A DNA stretch of 64,000 nt from Legionella drozanskii LLAP-1 (GTDB taxonomy: Bacteria > Pseudomonadota > Gammaproteobacteria > Legionellales > Legionellaceae): NCBI RefSeq assembly GCF_001467585.1, contig NZ_LNXY01000020.1:358520-422519 (forward strand), written 5' to 3'. The notes below the pieces were generated by a model. The model was not told the DNA's origin, ran no database searches, and was given only the letters and a program-made list of their open reading frames with translations. The position numbers and the translations under genes were made by a program. The stretch's first letter is position 1. Every line of letters starts with the position of its first letter. This document shows, one piece after another, positions 47,173-56,836 of this stretch.

Positions 47173-49002
47173 ATGAGCAAGTTTGTGGAAATTAAACAGC
47201 TAAGTGTTGCTTTTCAAAACAAGGATAAATGGGTTACCGCCGTTGACAGGCTAAATTTTATGCTGCATCCCGGAGATACTCTCGCTTTATTGGGTGAATC
47301 GGGTTGTGGGAAATCGCTGACTTCGCTAGCGTTAATGCGTCTTTTGCCACGCAATGCAGCCTACGGCCGCACCAGTGAAATCAAAATTGATGGGCAAGAT
47401 ATCTTGGATATTCCTGAGTCTGTGATGCGTTCATTGCGTGGCCGAAGACTTGCTATGATTTTTCAGGAACCCATGACTGCGTTAAATCCTGTGCTCACCA
47501 TTGGCGAACAGCTTGTTGAAATTTTAGAAAAACATCAGGGTGGAGTTCGCCGAATGAAACAACGGTTGGTCGAACTGCTTGAAGAAGTAGAAATGCCTAA
47601 ACCGACATTGCGACTTCAACAATACCCACATCAGTTATCGGGAGGGCAGAAACAACGGGTCGTCATTGCCATGGCTTTGGCTGCAAAACCCGAAATATTA
47701 ATCGCTGATGAACCCACCACCGCATTGGATGTCACTATTCAGGCGCAGATTTTAGCTTTATTGAAAAAATTACAACGGCAACATCAAATGAGTATGCTAC
47801 TCATTACTCATGATTTGGGTGTCGTAAAGGCAGTGGCCGATCGCGTTTGTGTGATGTATGCGGGTCAAATTGTTGAGCAAGCTGCTGTGGACGATTTTTT
47901 TTCTCAAGTGTTGCATCCCTATTCTCAGCAATTGCTCGCTTCACTACCTAATTTTAACAAACGACAACAGCGATTACAGGCCATCCCCGGTGCCGTGCCG
48001 ACTTTAGATAGTTTACCTGAGGGATGTCGGTTTCATCCACGTTGTGCACATGCTTTCTCACTCTGCGATTTTAAAGAACCGCAATTACAAGTTATTCAGC
48101 GGCGGCAGGTACGTTGCCATTTATATCCCGAACATGAGCAACCGCCAGCGTTAACCGTTCAAGAAATAGAGCGCAGGGTTGTCAAGGAAAGTCATGAGCT
48201 ATTATTGGAGGTCAAACAGTTGATGGTTCATTTCTCCACAAAGAGAAAATTATTTCAACGAAAAATAGAACCTATCAAGGCGGTTGATAGTTTGTCTTTT
48301 GATTTATATAAAGGGAAAACCTTAGCATTAGTTGGTGAGTCGGGATGTGGAAAAACGACCACAAGCCGCGCTTTATTGCGCTTACAACCAATCACTAGCG
48401 GGGAAATTTATTATCAAGGTCACAATGTGAGGGCTTTAAAAGGTAGAGGGTTACGCGAGTATCGTAAAAAGGTGCAGATTATTTTTCAAGATCCTTTTTC
48501 TTCGATGAATCCGCGGATGACTGTGGGTGAGATCCTAGCAGAAGGGATGCTCGCTCAAGGATTCAGTACAATGCAGATTCATAAAAAACAACAACTCCTT
48601 TTAGAGCAAGTCAATTTACCCCGTAATAGCTTACATCGCTATCCGCACCAATTTTCGGGCGGTCAGCGCCAACGAATTTGCATTGCACGAGCCCTAGCTA
48701 CTGAGCCTGAAGTATTGATCTGTGATGAGCCAACGAGTGCTCTGGATATTTCGGTTCAGGCGCAAATACTGAATCTATTGAAAGATCTGCAACAAGAATC
48801 AGGATTAGCCTATTTATTCATTACGCATAACATGGCAGTCGTTTCTTACATCGCTGACGAGGTATTAGTGATGCATGACGGAAAAATGGTGGAGCAAGGA
48901 AGTTGTGAAAAGATTTTAAAACATCCTGAGCAAGCATACACACGTCAGTTGTTAGCCAGCGTGTTACAAATTAACTCAGAACAAAATGAACTATTCGTCT
49001 GA
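47173..49002 (+). CDS. Double ABC ATPase of the oligopeptide/microcin importer type (YejF-like)
   Basis: 609 residues with two complete ATPase domains. Domain 1 has Walker A GESGCGKS (41-48), LSGGQKQR and ILIADEPTTALD. Domain 2 has Walker A GESGCGKT (388-395), FSGGQRQR and VLICDEPTSALD. Domain 1 ends in the peptide-transporter cysteine motif GCRFHPRCAHAFSLC (284-298), seen in DppD/OppD. Such fused ATPases energise peptide importers, but no permease or binding protein lies beside it, so its partners are elsewhere or it works alone. Monocistronic. Confidence 0.9.
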   Translation: MSKFVEIKQLSVAFQNKDKWVTAVDRLNFMLHPGDTLALLGESGCGKSLTSLALMRLLPRNAAYGRTSEIKIDGQDILDIPESVMRSLRGRRLAMIFQEPMTALNPVLTIGEQLVEILEKHQGGVRRMKQRLVELLEEVEMPKPTLRLQQYPHQLSGGQKQRVVIAMALAAKPEILIADEPTTALDVTIQAQILALLKKLQRQHQMSMLLITHDLGVVKAVADRVCVMYAGQIVEQAAVDDFFSQVLHPYSQQLLASLPNFNKRQQRLQAIPGAVPTLDSLPEGCRFHPRCAHAFSLCDFKEPQLQVIQRRQVRCHLYPEHEQPPALTVQEIERRVVKESHELLLEVKQLMVHFSTKRKLFQRKIEPIKAVDSLSFDLYKGKTLALVGESGCGKTTTSRALLRLQPITSGEIYYQGHNVRALKGRGLREYRKKVQIIFQDPFSSMNPRMTVGEILAEGMLAQGFSTMQIHKKQQLLLEQVNLPRNSLHRYPHQFSGGQRQRICIARALATEPEVLICDEPTSALDISVQAQILNLLKDLQQESGLAYLFITHNMAVVSYIADEVLVMHDGKMVEQGSCEKILKHPEQAYTRQLLASVLQINSEQNELFV

Positions 49003-49141
49003 GGTTGAGACTTTAGTTTGATTGAAACTCCATTTGGCTTCATTTCGGTTTCTAAGGTATTTGTTTGTTGAGCGAGTTGCTTGACTCTGAAAACATAGGG
49101 ATTCAACTCCTAGACAACGGTTCAGACTAAGGCTTGCAAGA

Positions 49142-49161
49142 AGCCTTTATGCATAAAGGCT
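49142..49161 (-). terminator. Palindrome across the stop codon of the giant coiled-coil gene
   Basis: AGCCTTTATGCATAAAGGCT is a perfect 20-base palindrome that includes the TAA stop of the gene on the minus strand. No T-run follows. It may stabilise or end the transcript; the convergent ABC gene stops about 140 bases away. Confidence 0.35.
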
Positions 49162-52100
49162 GGCTGTCTCTTCCATTTCTTGATTGTATTGCTTTCGTGC
49201 CTCTTCTAAGGTTTTAAGCTTGTCTTCGAAAGAAGTTAGCTTAGCCAGTAATGAATCTTGATATTTTTCCGCACCTTCGCTAGCTCTTGGCGTGAATTTC
49301 TTCTTGCCTTCATCAATTGTTTTTTCGAGCTTTAGAAAACTCTCTTCGTTAGGATTTTCCTGATAAGCATTTAAATCACTTTCTAGTTGCGTCACAAACT
49401 CCTCTCTTTCTTGGGCATCGGTTTTATATCTACAGAAACAACTTAAGGCGATTGACGCATTTCGTGAGATAAAATCTTTGAACCAATAGGTTTCTGCCCG
49501 TTTTGCTAAATAAGCGACAAAAATTCCGGGGCTTTCAGGAGCTTTACTGAAATATGAATCGATTTTATTTTGAATTCTTTGCGAGAAAGCGGGTGTAGAA
49601 ACTATAGGATCTCGCATAAATTCTAAAAGTTTTTCTTCTTGCTCGCGGACTATTTCAAGATAATTTAGTATTGCTTGATTCTTTGTTTTTCCAATCATTT
49701 CTAGATAATCTGAGTTATTATCCACTGCTTTGGACACTGTTATAGCCAAAGCAATAAAATGCTCTCCAGAAGGACCCGAATCTCTTCTAAGATTAAGAGA
49801 GTCAATTTTTTCGTTTAATCGAGCATAACGCTCTTTGATAAGCTTTAATTCTTCTATAGTTGTAAATTGGTTAAGTCCTCCTTCACCATTAATCAAATGA
49901 CCAATCCGTTGGAGTTGAACTTTAAAAGCCCGATTATTTACCTTATAAATTTGAGTCAGGAGATCTGTATTTTTATCGACTACAGAGTGTATTTCTTCAT
50001 TTAATGCTTTACTATCTTTCGATTCTACTGTCTTTGCCTTTTCGATGAGTTCTTTGTATTCGTCTTCTATGGAAGTTAGATTACCCTCGAGATAATTATT
50101 CAGAGCATTGATATGAATAGCTAATTGATCCTTGAGTTCTTTACTGCCAGTAGCCGCTATTTTGGATAAATTATCCTCATAATCCAAAAACAGGGTTACA
50201 ATTTTTTTGGCTAATTCTTGTTTTTGAGCAGGATTTAATTCCTCTTTCGTCTCTGCGACGAGTTTACGATATTCAATTTCATAGGTTGCTAATACACGAA
50301 GCCGTTCAACAATAGCAATATTACTTTCTATTTTTTTTGCAAAATCAGCAATTCTTGTGCTGCAAGTTTCTCTTTGACCCGTTTTGAGTTTTGCTCTTTT
50401 TTCTTGTAATTGTCTAAAGTCATTAACTACGCCTTTTTGTTGTTCCTCAAGTTCTGGGGGGACTAGCTCTAAATGACTTTTCAGATCATGCAATTCAGCA
50501 GACTGTATTTGAAATGCTAATTTAACTTTTTTATGTTGTAATTCCTTGAGTTCAGCCTCTTGTTCCGGCTGCCTACTTACTTGATTGGTTAGGTCTTGAA
50601 TAGACTGTGTTAACTTGTTCAACATTTCCTTTAATTGAATAAAATCTATTGGATTGCTGTCCTCGTCGATTTCTAACGCTTTTATTTGAGCAGAGTAGGA
50701 ATCATCAATTTGCTTACTGAGCTCTAAGATGGATGAATCACGAAAATCTTGCTTGCTCCGGAATAACTGGCTAATTCCTTGTAAAGAAGGAGAGCCTGTT
50801 TTTTGTTGAAGTGAAGTTTCTTTATTTTTAATCAATTCTAATAATCGAGTGCTATCATTCTCTTTAATAATCTCATCGAGATCTTGTTGCTCGGCTTCAA
50901 TTCCAATTAATTTATATTCAAATTGACTATAGGCCGCATCCAATTGCGCATTGACATGGGTGAGTTCTGCAAGCCTGGTCTCTAATTTAGCTATTAAAAG
51001 AGGTTGTTTTTCATGCAGTTTTATCTTATCTAACTCAGCTAATTCTTCTCCTTCTTGTTTTATTATCTTATCTATAGCGGATTGTTGTTGACTTAAGCTT
51101 TCTTGATATTGCTCCTGTAAGACATAGAGCTTGGATGGAGGAGAGGCATTAGCCTGAACTGATTCGGCAGCTGCTGTGATATCAATAGTTAATTCCCTTT
51201 CTATTGCTTTGAGCTTAGTGTCGACAACCTCAATCAAGTCGTCGGTATCATAATCGAAATCACTAGGTCTGAGGATGGTGGTATAGTGAGATCTCATATT
51301 AATGATATTGTCCCAGTTGAAACCACGCCGTTTCTGGGCAATTTCAGCTGTTTTGTAACACTTATCAATTGCTTCCTTACTCCATTCATCATCAGGATGT
51401 TCTAAATAAGTTAATAATTCGTCTTTAGGTACCTGAGTGGTGGGTATATAGCGACCTGAGCTCGCAAGCGCCTTTCTGTATTCTTCTAACTTTGGTTTTG
51501 CTTCTTCTAAAAATTTTATACGTCCGAATGCCTCGTCTAAAAGTTGGCTTTGTTCATATCCGTAATGATTAATAATTGAGCGTTTAGAATCACTGAAACG
51601 TCTGGTCACTTCTGCTACTTGGTCATTGTGTACATCCCGAAGATAGCCACTAAATTTAGCAGCAACTGGGACCTGTAGTCTGCGGATTTGTTCTAACTGT
51701 TCGAAGGCACTAGCGATTTTTTGTTTTTTTTCTTCAAAACGAGCTTTCATTGTTTTCTCAGACATCCTCGCTAAGGCCAATTCACTGTCATTTTGGTTTT
51801 GCTTGATTTGATGAATGTGTCTATCAGTGGTAATAATTTCTTCATTAACCAATTTAATTTGTTTAGTTAATATTACTTTAGCCCGCTCAATAACTTGACT
51901 ATAAAGCTCATTAAGTTCGGCTGCAGGAGCAAGGTCTGATGCTTCAAAATGATCGTGCAGATACTCTAAATGGGCTTTATAAGCTTGTTGATTTTTCCGG
52001 TGGGCATATAACCCTGTTTTTGGGTCTTCTAGCTTGTTTTTATAAGCTTTAATAGTGAGTTCTAATTGTTTTTCTTTATCCAGCGTTGCATCAGGGAGTT

Positions 52101-53787
52101 CAATGTTAAGCCTAGCTTCAGGTTTCTGTGCAATCAGCTCATCAATCTTTTGCCCAACTAACTTTTCATATTCCACGAATTGCAAGTGACTTTGTTTTTC
52201 TTTTACTTGATGAATACGGTTATCAACAACCTCTAATTGTTTTGCAGTGGTTTCCTGCCTGGATTTTAATGCTTCGCTAGCCGGAGCGAGTATTTCTTTG
52301 CAAAGCTCTAGAAAACCTGGAGTTTTATTATCAGGAATAGGATGCGAATGTTCGGGATTTAAAAAGTTTTGGTGAGCGATTAGCTTTGAGCGATATGCTT
52401 CCAATTGCTCAATTAATTTACTACAAGCGCCGATATCGTCAGGTGCTTCCTCTCCTTTTTCAACGAGGTCAGAGGTTGGAATATCATTCGGGTGAGCTTG
52501 CCTATCTTCGAGGAAGTCTTTAATTTGGTCTGGGTATGCCTTTAACAACTCAGGTGCGTTTATTCGATCTTGTAATAATCGGATTTGAGAATCGAGTTCT
52601 GTCGATATTTTTTCAACCTCCTCAATCCTTTTCTTACCGTCTTCAAAGTCAGCGATTAATGCTTTTTTACCCATTTCTTTGTGTAGGTCGAATTCCTCAT
52701 TAAATTGAAAAGGATCTTTATTGTAGAGGTCAATCCAGATTTTTTTAATTATTTCCTCTAAGGCCTCTAGATCTTTACTGTTCCCATCCTTTTTTATCTT
52801 TTCGGCAGCGAGAATATTTTTTAAAAGATCCGAACTCGCAAATTCGTCTGGTAAATCTAATTTTAAATTTGTCTCATTCCAATGTTGATTAAACACTTTA
52901 AAATTATTAATCACATCTTGGAAGTTCATTTTTAGAAGCTCTTCTTTTAGCTCCTGTAATTTTTCCAATTGTGTTTCTAAAAATTGTTTCTCTCCCTCGA
53001 TAGCTTCCGAATCTAAATTTACCGGAGACTTAAGTAAGTCATCGGATAATGACATCTGTAGTTTGATTTTATTATTAATGAATATATGCAGTTCTCTAAA
53101 CTTAGCAAATGGCGATCCATCCTTAAATCTCTCTTCTCTTCTTTCATTTTTTGTTCTTAAATAGCTAAGATTTTGAACATTATGTGCTTCATAAATTTCC
53201 ATACGAGCGTTTAACGTATGCTGCATGTTAAGTAAAGTGGGTAGTACTTGACCTTTTAAATAATTTTGGAATAGTGTAGGAAATATTGAAAGCGCTTCTA
53301 ATTTATCCTCTGTATTCTTTGGAATTAATTTGACTAAAAATTTCTGTAACGCAATACCAGCATAATAAGTTTTCTCATCAACAATTTTCGGGGTCCAGTT
53401 TGAGTCTAAGTAGCTAAAATTTAGCTTAACTTCAAAACCTTTTCTCCCTACTGCTATCATGCCATCTATCATTTCAGTCAAATCAGCAATATTATACAGC
53501 GCCTGCAATACCTTATCGGAATAGGGAGACTCCTCTGGAACGACTAAATCCAGGCTAGGGTCTATAGATAGCTTCATATCTTCAGGAAGGAGTGCTGGGT
53601 TGACAAAATTTCTTTGACTCTCATCAGTTTTATCCATTCCTGCACTGTCACGCTTAAGCGACGACTTGGACGCAACTTTTTCACTCGCATCAATTTCTTT
53701 AGGGGAAGATAACAATGGCTTCTTACCCTCTTTGATGCGATTTAAGTCTTGTTTAAGTTCATTTAATGCTTCAAGTAGAATAGTCAT
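49147..53787 (-). CDS. 1546-residue coiled-coil protein; Dot/Icm effector candidate
   Basis: Very long, soluble, Glu/Lys/Leu/Gln-rich and helical along most of its length, with no signal peptide. The first 60 residues are polar and Ser-rich. About 60-240 may be a globular head (YLDSNWTPKIVDEKTYYAG). Beyond that coiled coil dominates. Two related units appear near 455-533 and 575-667: each has AY-(R/K)-KL...AH, then a helix ending in NRIHQVKEKQS or RHIHQIKQNQN. The C-terminal 20 residues (EEARKQYNQEMEETASLYA) are Glu-rich like Legionella secretion signals. It is comparable in scale to the coiled-coil effector SdhA, though identity is not claimed. A near-perfect PmrA-like box precedes it. The ATG has AAGGG 5 bases upstream. 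Function unknown. Confidence 0.75.
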   Translation of the reverse strand: MTILLEALNELKQDLNRIKEGKKPLLSSPKEIDASEKVASKSSLKRDSAGMDKTDESQRNFVNPALLPEDMKLSIDPSLDLVVPEESPYSDKVLQALYNIADLTEMIDGMIAVGRKGFEVKLNFSYLDSNWTPKIVDEKTYYAGIALQKFLVKLIPKNTEDKLEALSIFPTLFQNYLKGQVLPTLLNMQHTLNARMEIYEAHNVQNLSYLRTKNERREERFKDGSPFAKFRELHIFINNKIKLQMSLSDDLLKSPVNLDSEAIEGEKQFLETQLEKLQELKEELLKMNFQDVINNFKVFNQHWNETNLKLDLPDEFASSDLLKNILAAEKIKKDGNSKDLEALEEIIKKIWIDLYNKDPFQFNEEFDLHKEMGKKALIADFEDGKKRIEEVEKISTELDSQIRLLQDRINAPELLKAYPDQIKDFLEDRQAHPNDIPTSDLVEKGEEAPDDIGACSKLIEQLEAYRSKLIAHQNFLNPEHSHPIPDNKTPGFLELCKEILAPASEALKSRQETTAKQLEVVDNRIHQVKEKQSHLQFVEYEKLVGQKIDELIAQKPEARLNIELPDATLDKEKQLELTIKAYKNKLEDPKTGLYAHRKNQQAYKAHLEYLHDHFEASDLAPAAELNELYSQVIERAKVILTKQIKLVNEEIITTDRHIHQIKQNQNDSELALARMSEKTMKARFEEKKQKIASAFEQLEQIRRLQVPVAAKFSGYLRDVHNDQVAEVTRRFSDSKRSIINHYGYEQSQLLDEAFGRIKFLEEAKPKLEEYRKALASSGRYIPTTQVPKDELLTYLEHPDDEWSKEAIDKCYKTAEIAQKRRGFNWDNIINMRSHYTTILRPSDFDYDTDDLIEVVDTKLKAIERELTIDITAAAESVQANASPPSKLYVLQEQYQESLSQQQSAIDKIIKQEGEELAELDKIKLHEKQPLLIAKLETRLAELTHVNAQLDAAYSQFEYKLIGIEAEQQDLDEIIKENDSTRLLELIKNKETSLQQKTGSPSLQGISQLFRSKQDFRDSSILELSKQIDDSYSAQIKALEIDEDSNPIDFIQLKEMLNKLTQSIQDLTNQVSRQPEQEAELKELQHKKVKLAFQIQSAELHDLKSHLELVPPELEEQQKGVVNDFRQLQEKRAKLKTGQRETCSTRIADFAKKIESNIAIVERLRVLATYEIEYRKLVAETKEELNPAQKQELAKKIVTLFLDYEDNLSKIAATGSKELKDQLAIHINALNNYLEGNLTSIEDEYKELIEKAKTVESKDSKALNEEIHSVVDKNTDLLTQIYKVNNRAFKVQLQRIGHLINGEGGLNQFTTIEELKLIKERYARLNEKIDSLNLRRDSGPSGEHFIALAITVSKAVDNNSDYLEMIGKTKNQAILNYLEIVREQEEKLLEFMRDPIVSTPAFSQRIQNKIDSYFSKAPESPGIFVAYLAKRAETYWFKDFISRNASIALSCFCRYKTDAQEREEFVTQLESDLNAYQENPNEESFLKLEKTIDEGKKKFTPRASEGAEKYQDSLLAKLTSFEDKLKTLEEARKQYNQEMEETASLYA

Positions 53788-53845
53788 TACAACCCTTCAT
53801 TGGTTGTTAAAAAGTTGGGAGTCAAAAATTACTTTTAGATAGTTT

Positions 53846-53878
53846 AATTGTATCTAATTAATATTAACGAAATATTAA
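53846..53878 (-). promoter_or_regulatory. Near-perfect PmrA-like tandem box and -10 of the giant coiled-coil gene
   Basis: On the minus strand two identical half-sites GTTAATATT (53870-53878 and 53859-53867) repeat with an 11-bp period, each matching the PmrA consensus cTTAATatT at eight of nine bases. TACAAT (53846-53851) starts 7 bases after the second. It lies just past the proS terminator. It is the clearest of four such sites in the window. Confidence 0.75.
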
Positions 53879-53899
53879 CAAATGGTCAGGCTGCTTGAT

Positions 53900-53925
53900 A
53901 AAAAGACACTCCATTGCGGAGTGCC
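53900..53925 (-). terminator. proS: Rho-independent terminator of proS
   Basis: On the minus strand GGCACTCC-gcaat-GGAGTGTC forms an 8-bp stem (one G-T pair) followed at once by TTTTT. It starts about 19 bases past the proS stop. Confidence 0.85.
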
Positions 53926-53943
53926 TTTGAGTTCGATTGGGCG

Positions 53944-55650
53944 TTAACTGAGTCGAGCACTAAGAAAATTACTGAGCTCGGGTAAACCGACGCTGTTTAT
54001 CTCATCGCTATTTCTTGCTTTGTATTCAAGAGCATTGTTTTGCAAATTGCGCTCACTGACTACAATACGATGAGGAATTCCCATTAAATCACTATCTGCA
54101 AACAACACACCAGGGCGCTCGTTTCTATCATCGAGTAATACATCATAACCTTGCTGAAGAAGTTGCTGATAAATGGATTCTGCGGTTTCCTTTACTAAGG
54201 GTGAGCGATGACCATTGATTGGCACAATAACTAATTGAAAAGGAGCAATATTTTGTGGCCAAACAATGCCCCGTTCATCGTGATGTTGCTCAATGGCAGC
54301 TGCAACAACACGTGAAATTCCTAAGCCATAACAACCCATAATCATGGTTTGCAATTGACCTTCTTCATTAATAACAGCTGCATTCATGGCGCGAGCATAT
54401 TTGTCACCTAATTGAAAGACGTGGCCTACTTCAATTCCGCGGCAAGAACGCAAATGCCCTTGACTATCAGGGCTAATATCGCCTTCTTTCACTTTGCGGA
54501 GATCATAAGCTTCTTGATACTGCGCGTCTCGTCCCCAGGCGGCATGGAGATAATGTTTATCGACTTGGTTTGCGCCACAGATGAATGCACTGTGAGCAAG
54601 TGCATGATGATCGACAACGATTGGAATATTTAAACCAACAGGTCCTATATAGCCCACCGGGGCTTTTAAGGTTTGCTGAATTAGTTGATCATCGGCGAAG
54701 CATAGAGGGGATTTAACGAGAGGGTGTTTACTTGCTTTGACTTCATTCAGTTCGTCGTCGCCGCATAAAACTAAAGCGACTAATGGAACTTCTTTTCCTT
54801 GTACAATTAAAGTTTTTACTATCTGCTTGTTATCCACGCCCAAAAACGCTGCAGCCTCAGCGATTGTTTTCTGATTTGGAGTATCAACAAGGGTCATCTC
54901 TTCTTTAGGAAGCGAAGTTGCTTTTTTTGGTAGTAAAGAAGTTGCTTGCTCCACATTGGCTGCATAACTGCTGCCATCGCTATAGAAAATTAAATCTTCA
55001 CCTGAGTCAGCCAGTACTTGGAATTCATGAGAAGCTGAGCCGCCAATCGCACCGGTATCTGCTTCTACTGCTCGATAACGTAAGCCGAGTCGATCAAAGA
55101 TTCGGCAATAAGCTTCATACATATCATCATAGGTTTGTTGTAAGCTTTCTTGCGATAAGTGGAAAGAGTAAGAGTCTTTCATAATAAATTCACGAGCTCG
55201 CATCACCCCAAAACGTGGTCTAATTTCATCGCGAAATTTAGTCTGGATTTGATAGAAATTTACAGGTAATTGTTTATAAGATTGCAATTCATTACGCATT
55301 AAATCGGTAATCACTTCTTCATGCGTGGGGCCAAAGCAATATTCGCGCTCATTGCTGTCACGCATTGTTAAAAGTTGGTCGCCAAAAGTTTCCCAACGTC
55401 CGGTTTCCTGCCAAAGCTCAGCAGGTTGCACTGCGGGCATGAGTACTTCCATTGCCTTAGCATGATTCATTTCTTCGCGCACAATTTGTTCAACTTTACG
55501 CAAAACTTTAAGGCCAAGAGGTAGCCAAGTGTATAGTCCTGAGCCTAATTTACGAATCATACCTGCTCTTAACATGAGCTGATGTGAGACAATCTCCGCA
55601 TCATTAGGAGTTTCTTTTAGAGTAGTTATTAGCCATTGAGATGCACGCAT
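53944..55650 (-). CDS. proS: Prolyl-tRNA synthetase
   Basis: Charges tRNA-Pro. 568 residues, the bacterial type with an insertion (editing) domain between motifs 2 and 3 (about 225-400). Class II motifs are present: [17 protein letters not shown] near the start, [26 protein letters not shown] (motif 2), and [15 protein letters not shown] (motif 3). The anticodon-binding domain is C-terminal. Monocistronic with its own terminator. Confidence 0.97.
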   Translation of the reverse strand: MRASQWLITTLKETPNDAEIVSHQLMLRAGMIRKLGSGLYTWLPLGLKVLRKVEQIVREEMNHAKAMEVLMPAVQPAELWQETGRWETFGDQLLTMRDSNEREYCFGPTHEEVITDLMRNELQSYKQLPVNFYQIQTKFRDEIRPRFGVMRAREFIMKDSYSFHLSQESLQQTYDDMYEAYCRIFDRLGLRYRAVEADTGAIGGSASHEFQVLADSGEDLIFYSDGSSYAANVEQATSLLPKKATSLPKEEMTLVDTPNQKTIAEAAAFLGVDNKQIVKTLIVQGKEVPLVALVLCGDDELNEVKASKHPLVKSPLCFADDQLIQQTLKAPVGYIGPVGLNIPIVVDHHALAHSAFICGANQVDKHYLHAAWGRDAQYQEAYDLRKVKEGDISPDSQGHLRSCRGIEVGHVFQLGDKYARAMNAAVINEEGQLQTMIMGCYGLGISRVVAAAIEQHHDERGIVWPQNIAPFQLVIVPINGHRSPLVKETAESIYQQLLQQGYDVLLDDRNERPGVLFADSDLMGIPHRIVVSERNLQNNALEYKARNSDEINSVGLPELSNFLSARLS

Positions 55651-55876
55651 GCCAGCTCCTGAGGGGGGTAAAAATCAATACCGATAATAGAATGGGTAAG
55701 AAATTATACCCAAGCTACTTCGAAATGCTAGATTTTAACGATTTGCTTTTTTGTCTGGTGTCTACGCGAATGAATAGAGCCAAGTCTTACTTACTCTTAC
55801 CAGAGTCAGATCTACTTTCTTATTGAGCAAACAAAAGAATTCCTGTATTTTGAAAGCCCGCATAGGAGATCAGCAA

Positions 55877-56758
55877 ATGAATACCATTGCTCTTATTCAG
55901 ACCTTCTGCAAAGTGGTGCAATGCCGCAGTTTTACAGGAGCAGCTAAACAATTAGCGATCTCGCCAGCTGCTGTCAGTAAGCAAGTGAGTTTACTGGAGT
56001 CTGAGTTAGGAGTTTCCTTGTTGGAGAGAACGACACGCAAAGTCTTATTGACTTCTGTGGGACAAGTCTATTATCAAGAGGTGCAAACGGTGTTGCAGGC
56101 TTTAGAGCAAGCAAACTCTGTCGTCAGCGCATCGCAAACTGAACCGCATGGATTATTACGGGTAAAAAGTTCACGCTATTTTGCCGAAACAATTATTTTG
56201 CCACGATTACCAGCTTTTTCTGCGCGATATCCTCAAATTAATTTGGATCTCCAAATTGCAGAACAAGTTCCCCATTTACTTGATGAAGGACTTGATGTGG
56301 TTTTTGGAATGTCAATTTCAGTGGCCTCAAATTCAATACAAAAAAAAATCACCACCACTCGATATGTATTTTGTGCCTCGCCAGAGTATCTAGAACGATT
56401 TGGTACCCCAGAAAAACCGAGCGATTTACAGGATCATCATTATTTAACTCATAGTATGCGAAATCCCAACGATCAATGGATTTTTCCTTCAGGTGAAACG
56501 GTTTATCTAAACCCTCGGCTTTATTTGAACGATGCTGAAGCACTTTGTGATTCCGCTTGTCGAGGTTTGGGTATAACTGCACTGCATCATTATCAAGCTG
56601 CTGAGGCATTAAAAACAGGCAAGCTTGTTGAGGTCTTGTCAAAGTATCGCATGCCGATTATTCCTGTTTATCTTTTTTATCATCCCGCACGATTCATACA
56701 ACCTAAGCTGCGGGTATGGATAGAAATCATGACCGCTGATTTAGATTCGTTCATGTAA
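55877..56758 (+). CDS. LysR-family transcriptional regulator of unknown target
   Basis: 293 residues from the ATG at 55877, which has GGAG 8 bases upstream; a TTG at 55823 only adds an unlikely tail. The helix-turn-helix reads FTGAAKQLAISPAAVSKQVSLLESELG, with the usual LLERTTRKVLLTSVG wing. The effector domain belongs to the CrgA/AaeR-like group by its general pattern (GLLRVKSSRYFAETIILPRL, LDEGLDVVFGM). LysR regulators often act on a divergent neighbour, which here would be proS. That seems unlikely, so the target is probably elsewhere. Confidence 0.88.
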   Translation: MNTIALIQTFCKVVQCRSFTGAAKQLAISPAAVSKQVSLLESELGVSLLERTTRKVLLTSVGQVYYQEVQTVLQALEQANSVVSASQTEPHGLLRVKSSRYFAETIILPRLPAFSARYPQINLDLQIAEQVPHLLDEGLDVVFGMSISVASNSIQKKITTTRYVFCASPEYLERFGTPEKPSDLQDHHYLTHSMRNPNDQWIFPSGETVYLNPRLYLNDAEALCDSACRGLGITALHHYQAAEALKTGKLVEVLSKYRMPIIPVYLFYHPARFIQPKLRVWIEIMTADLDSFM

Positions 56759-56836
56759 TCTACATTAGAAACAATAATAACTTTTTTTTTGTATTATTTA
56801 TGGTATGATTGGACATTTTTTGATTTTGGTTTTTAT

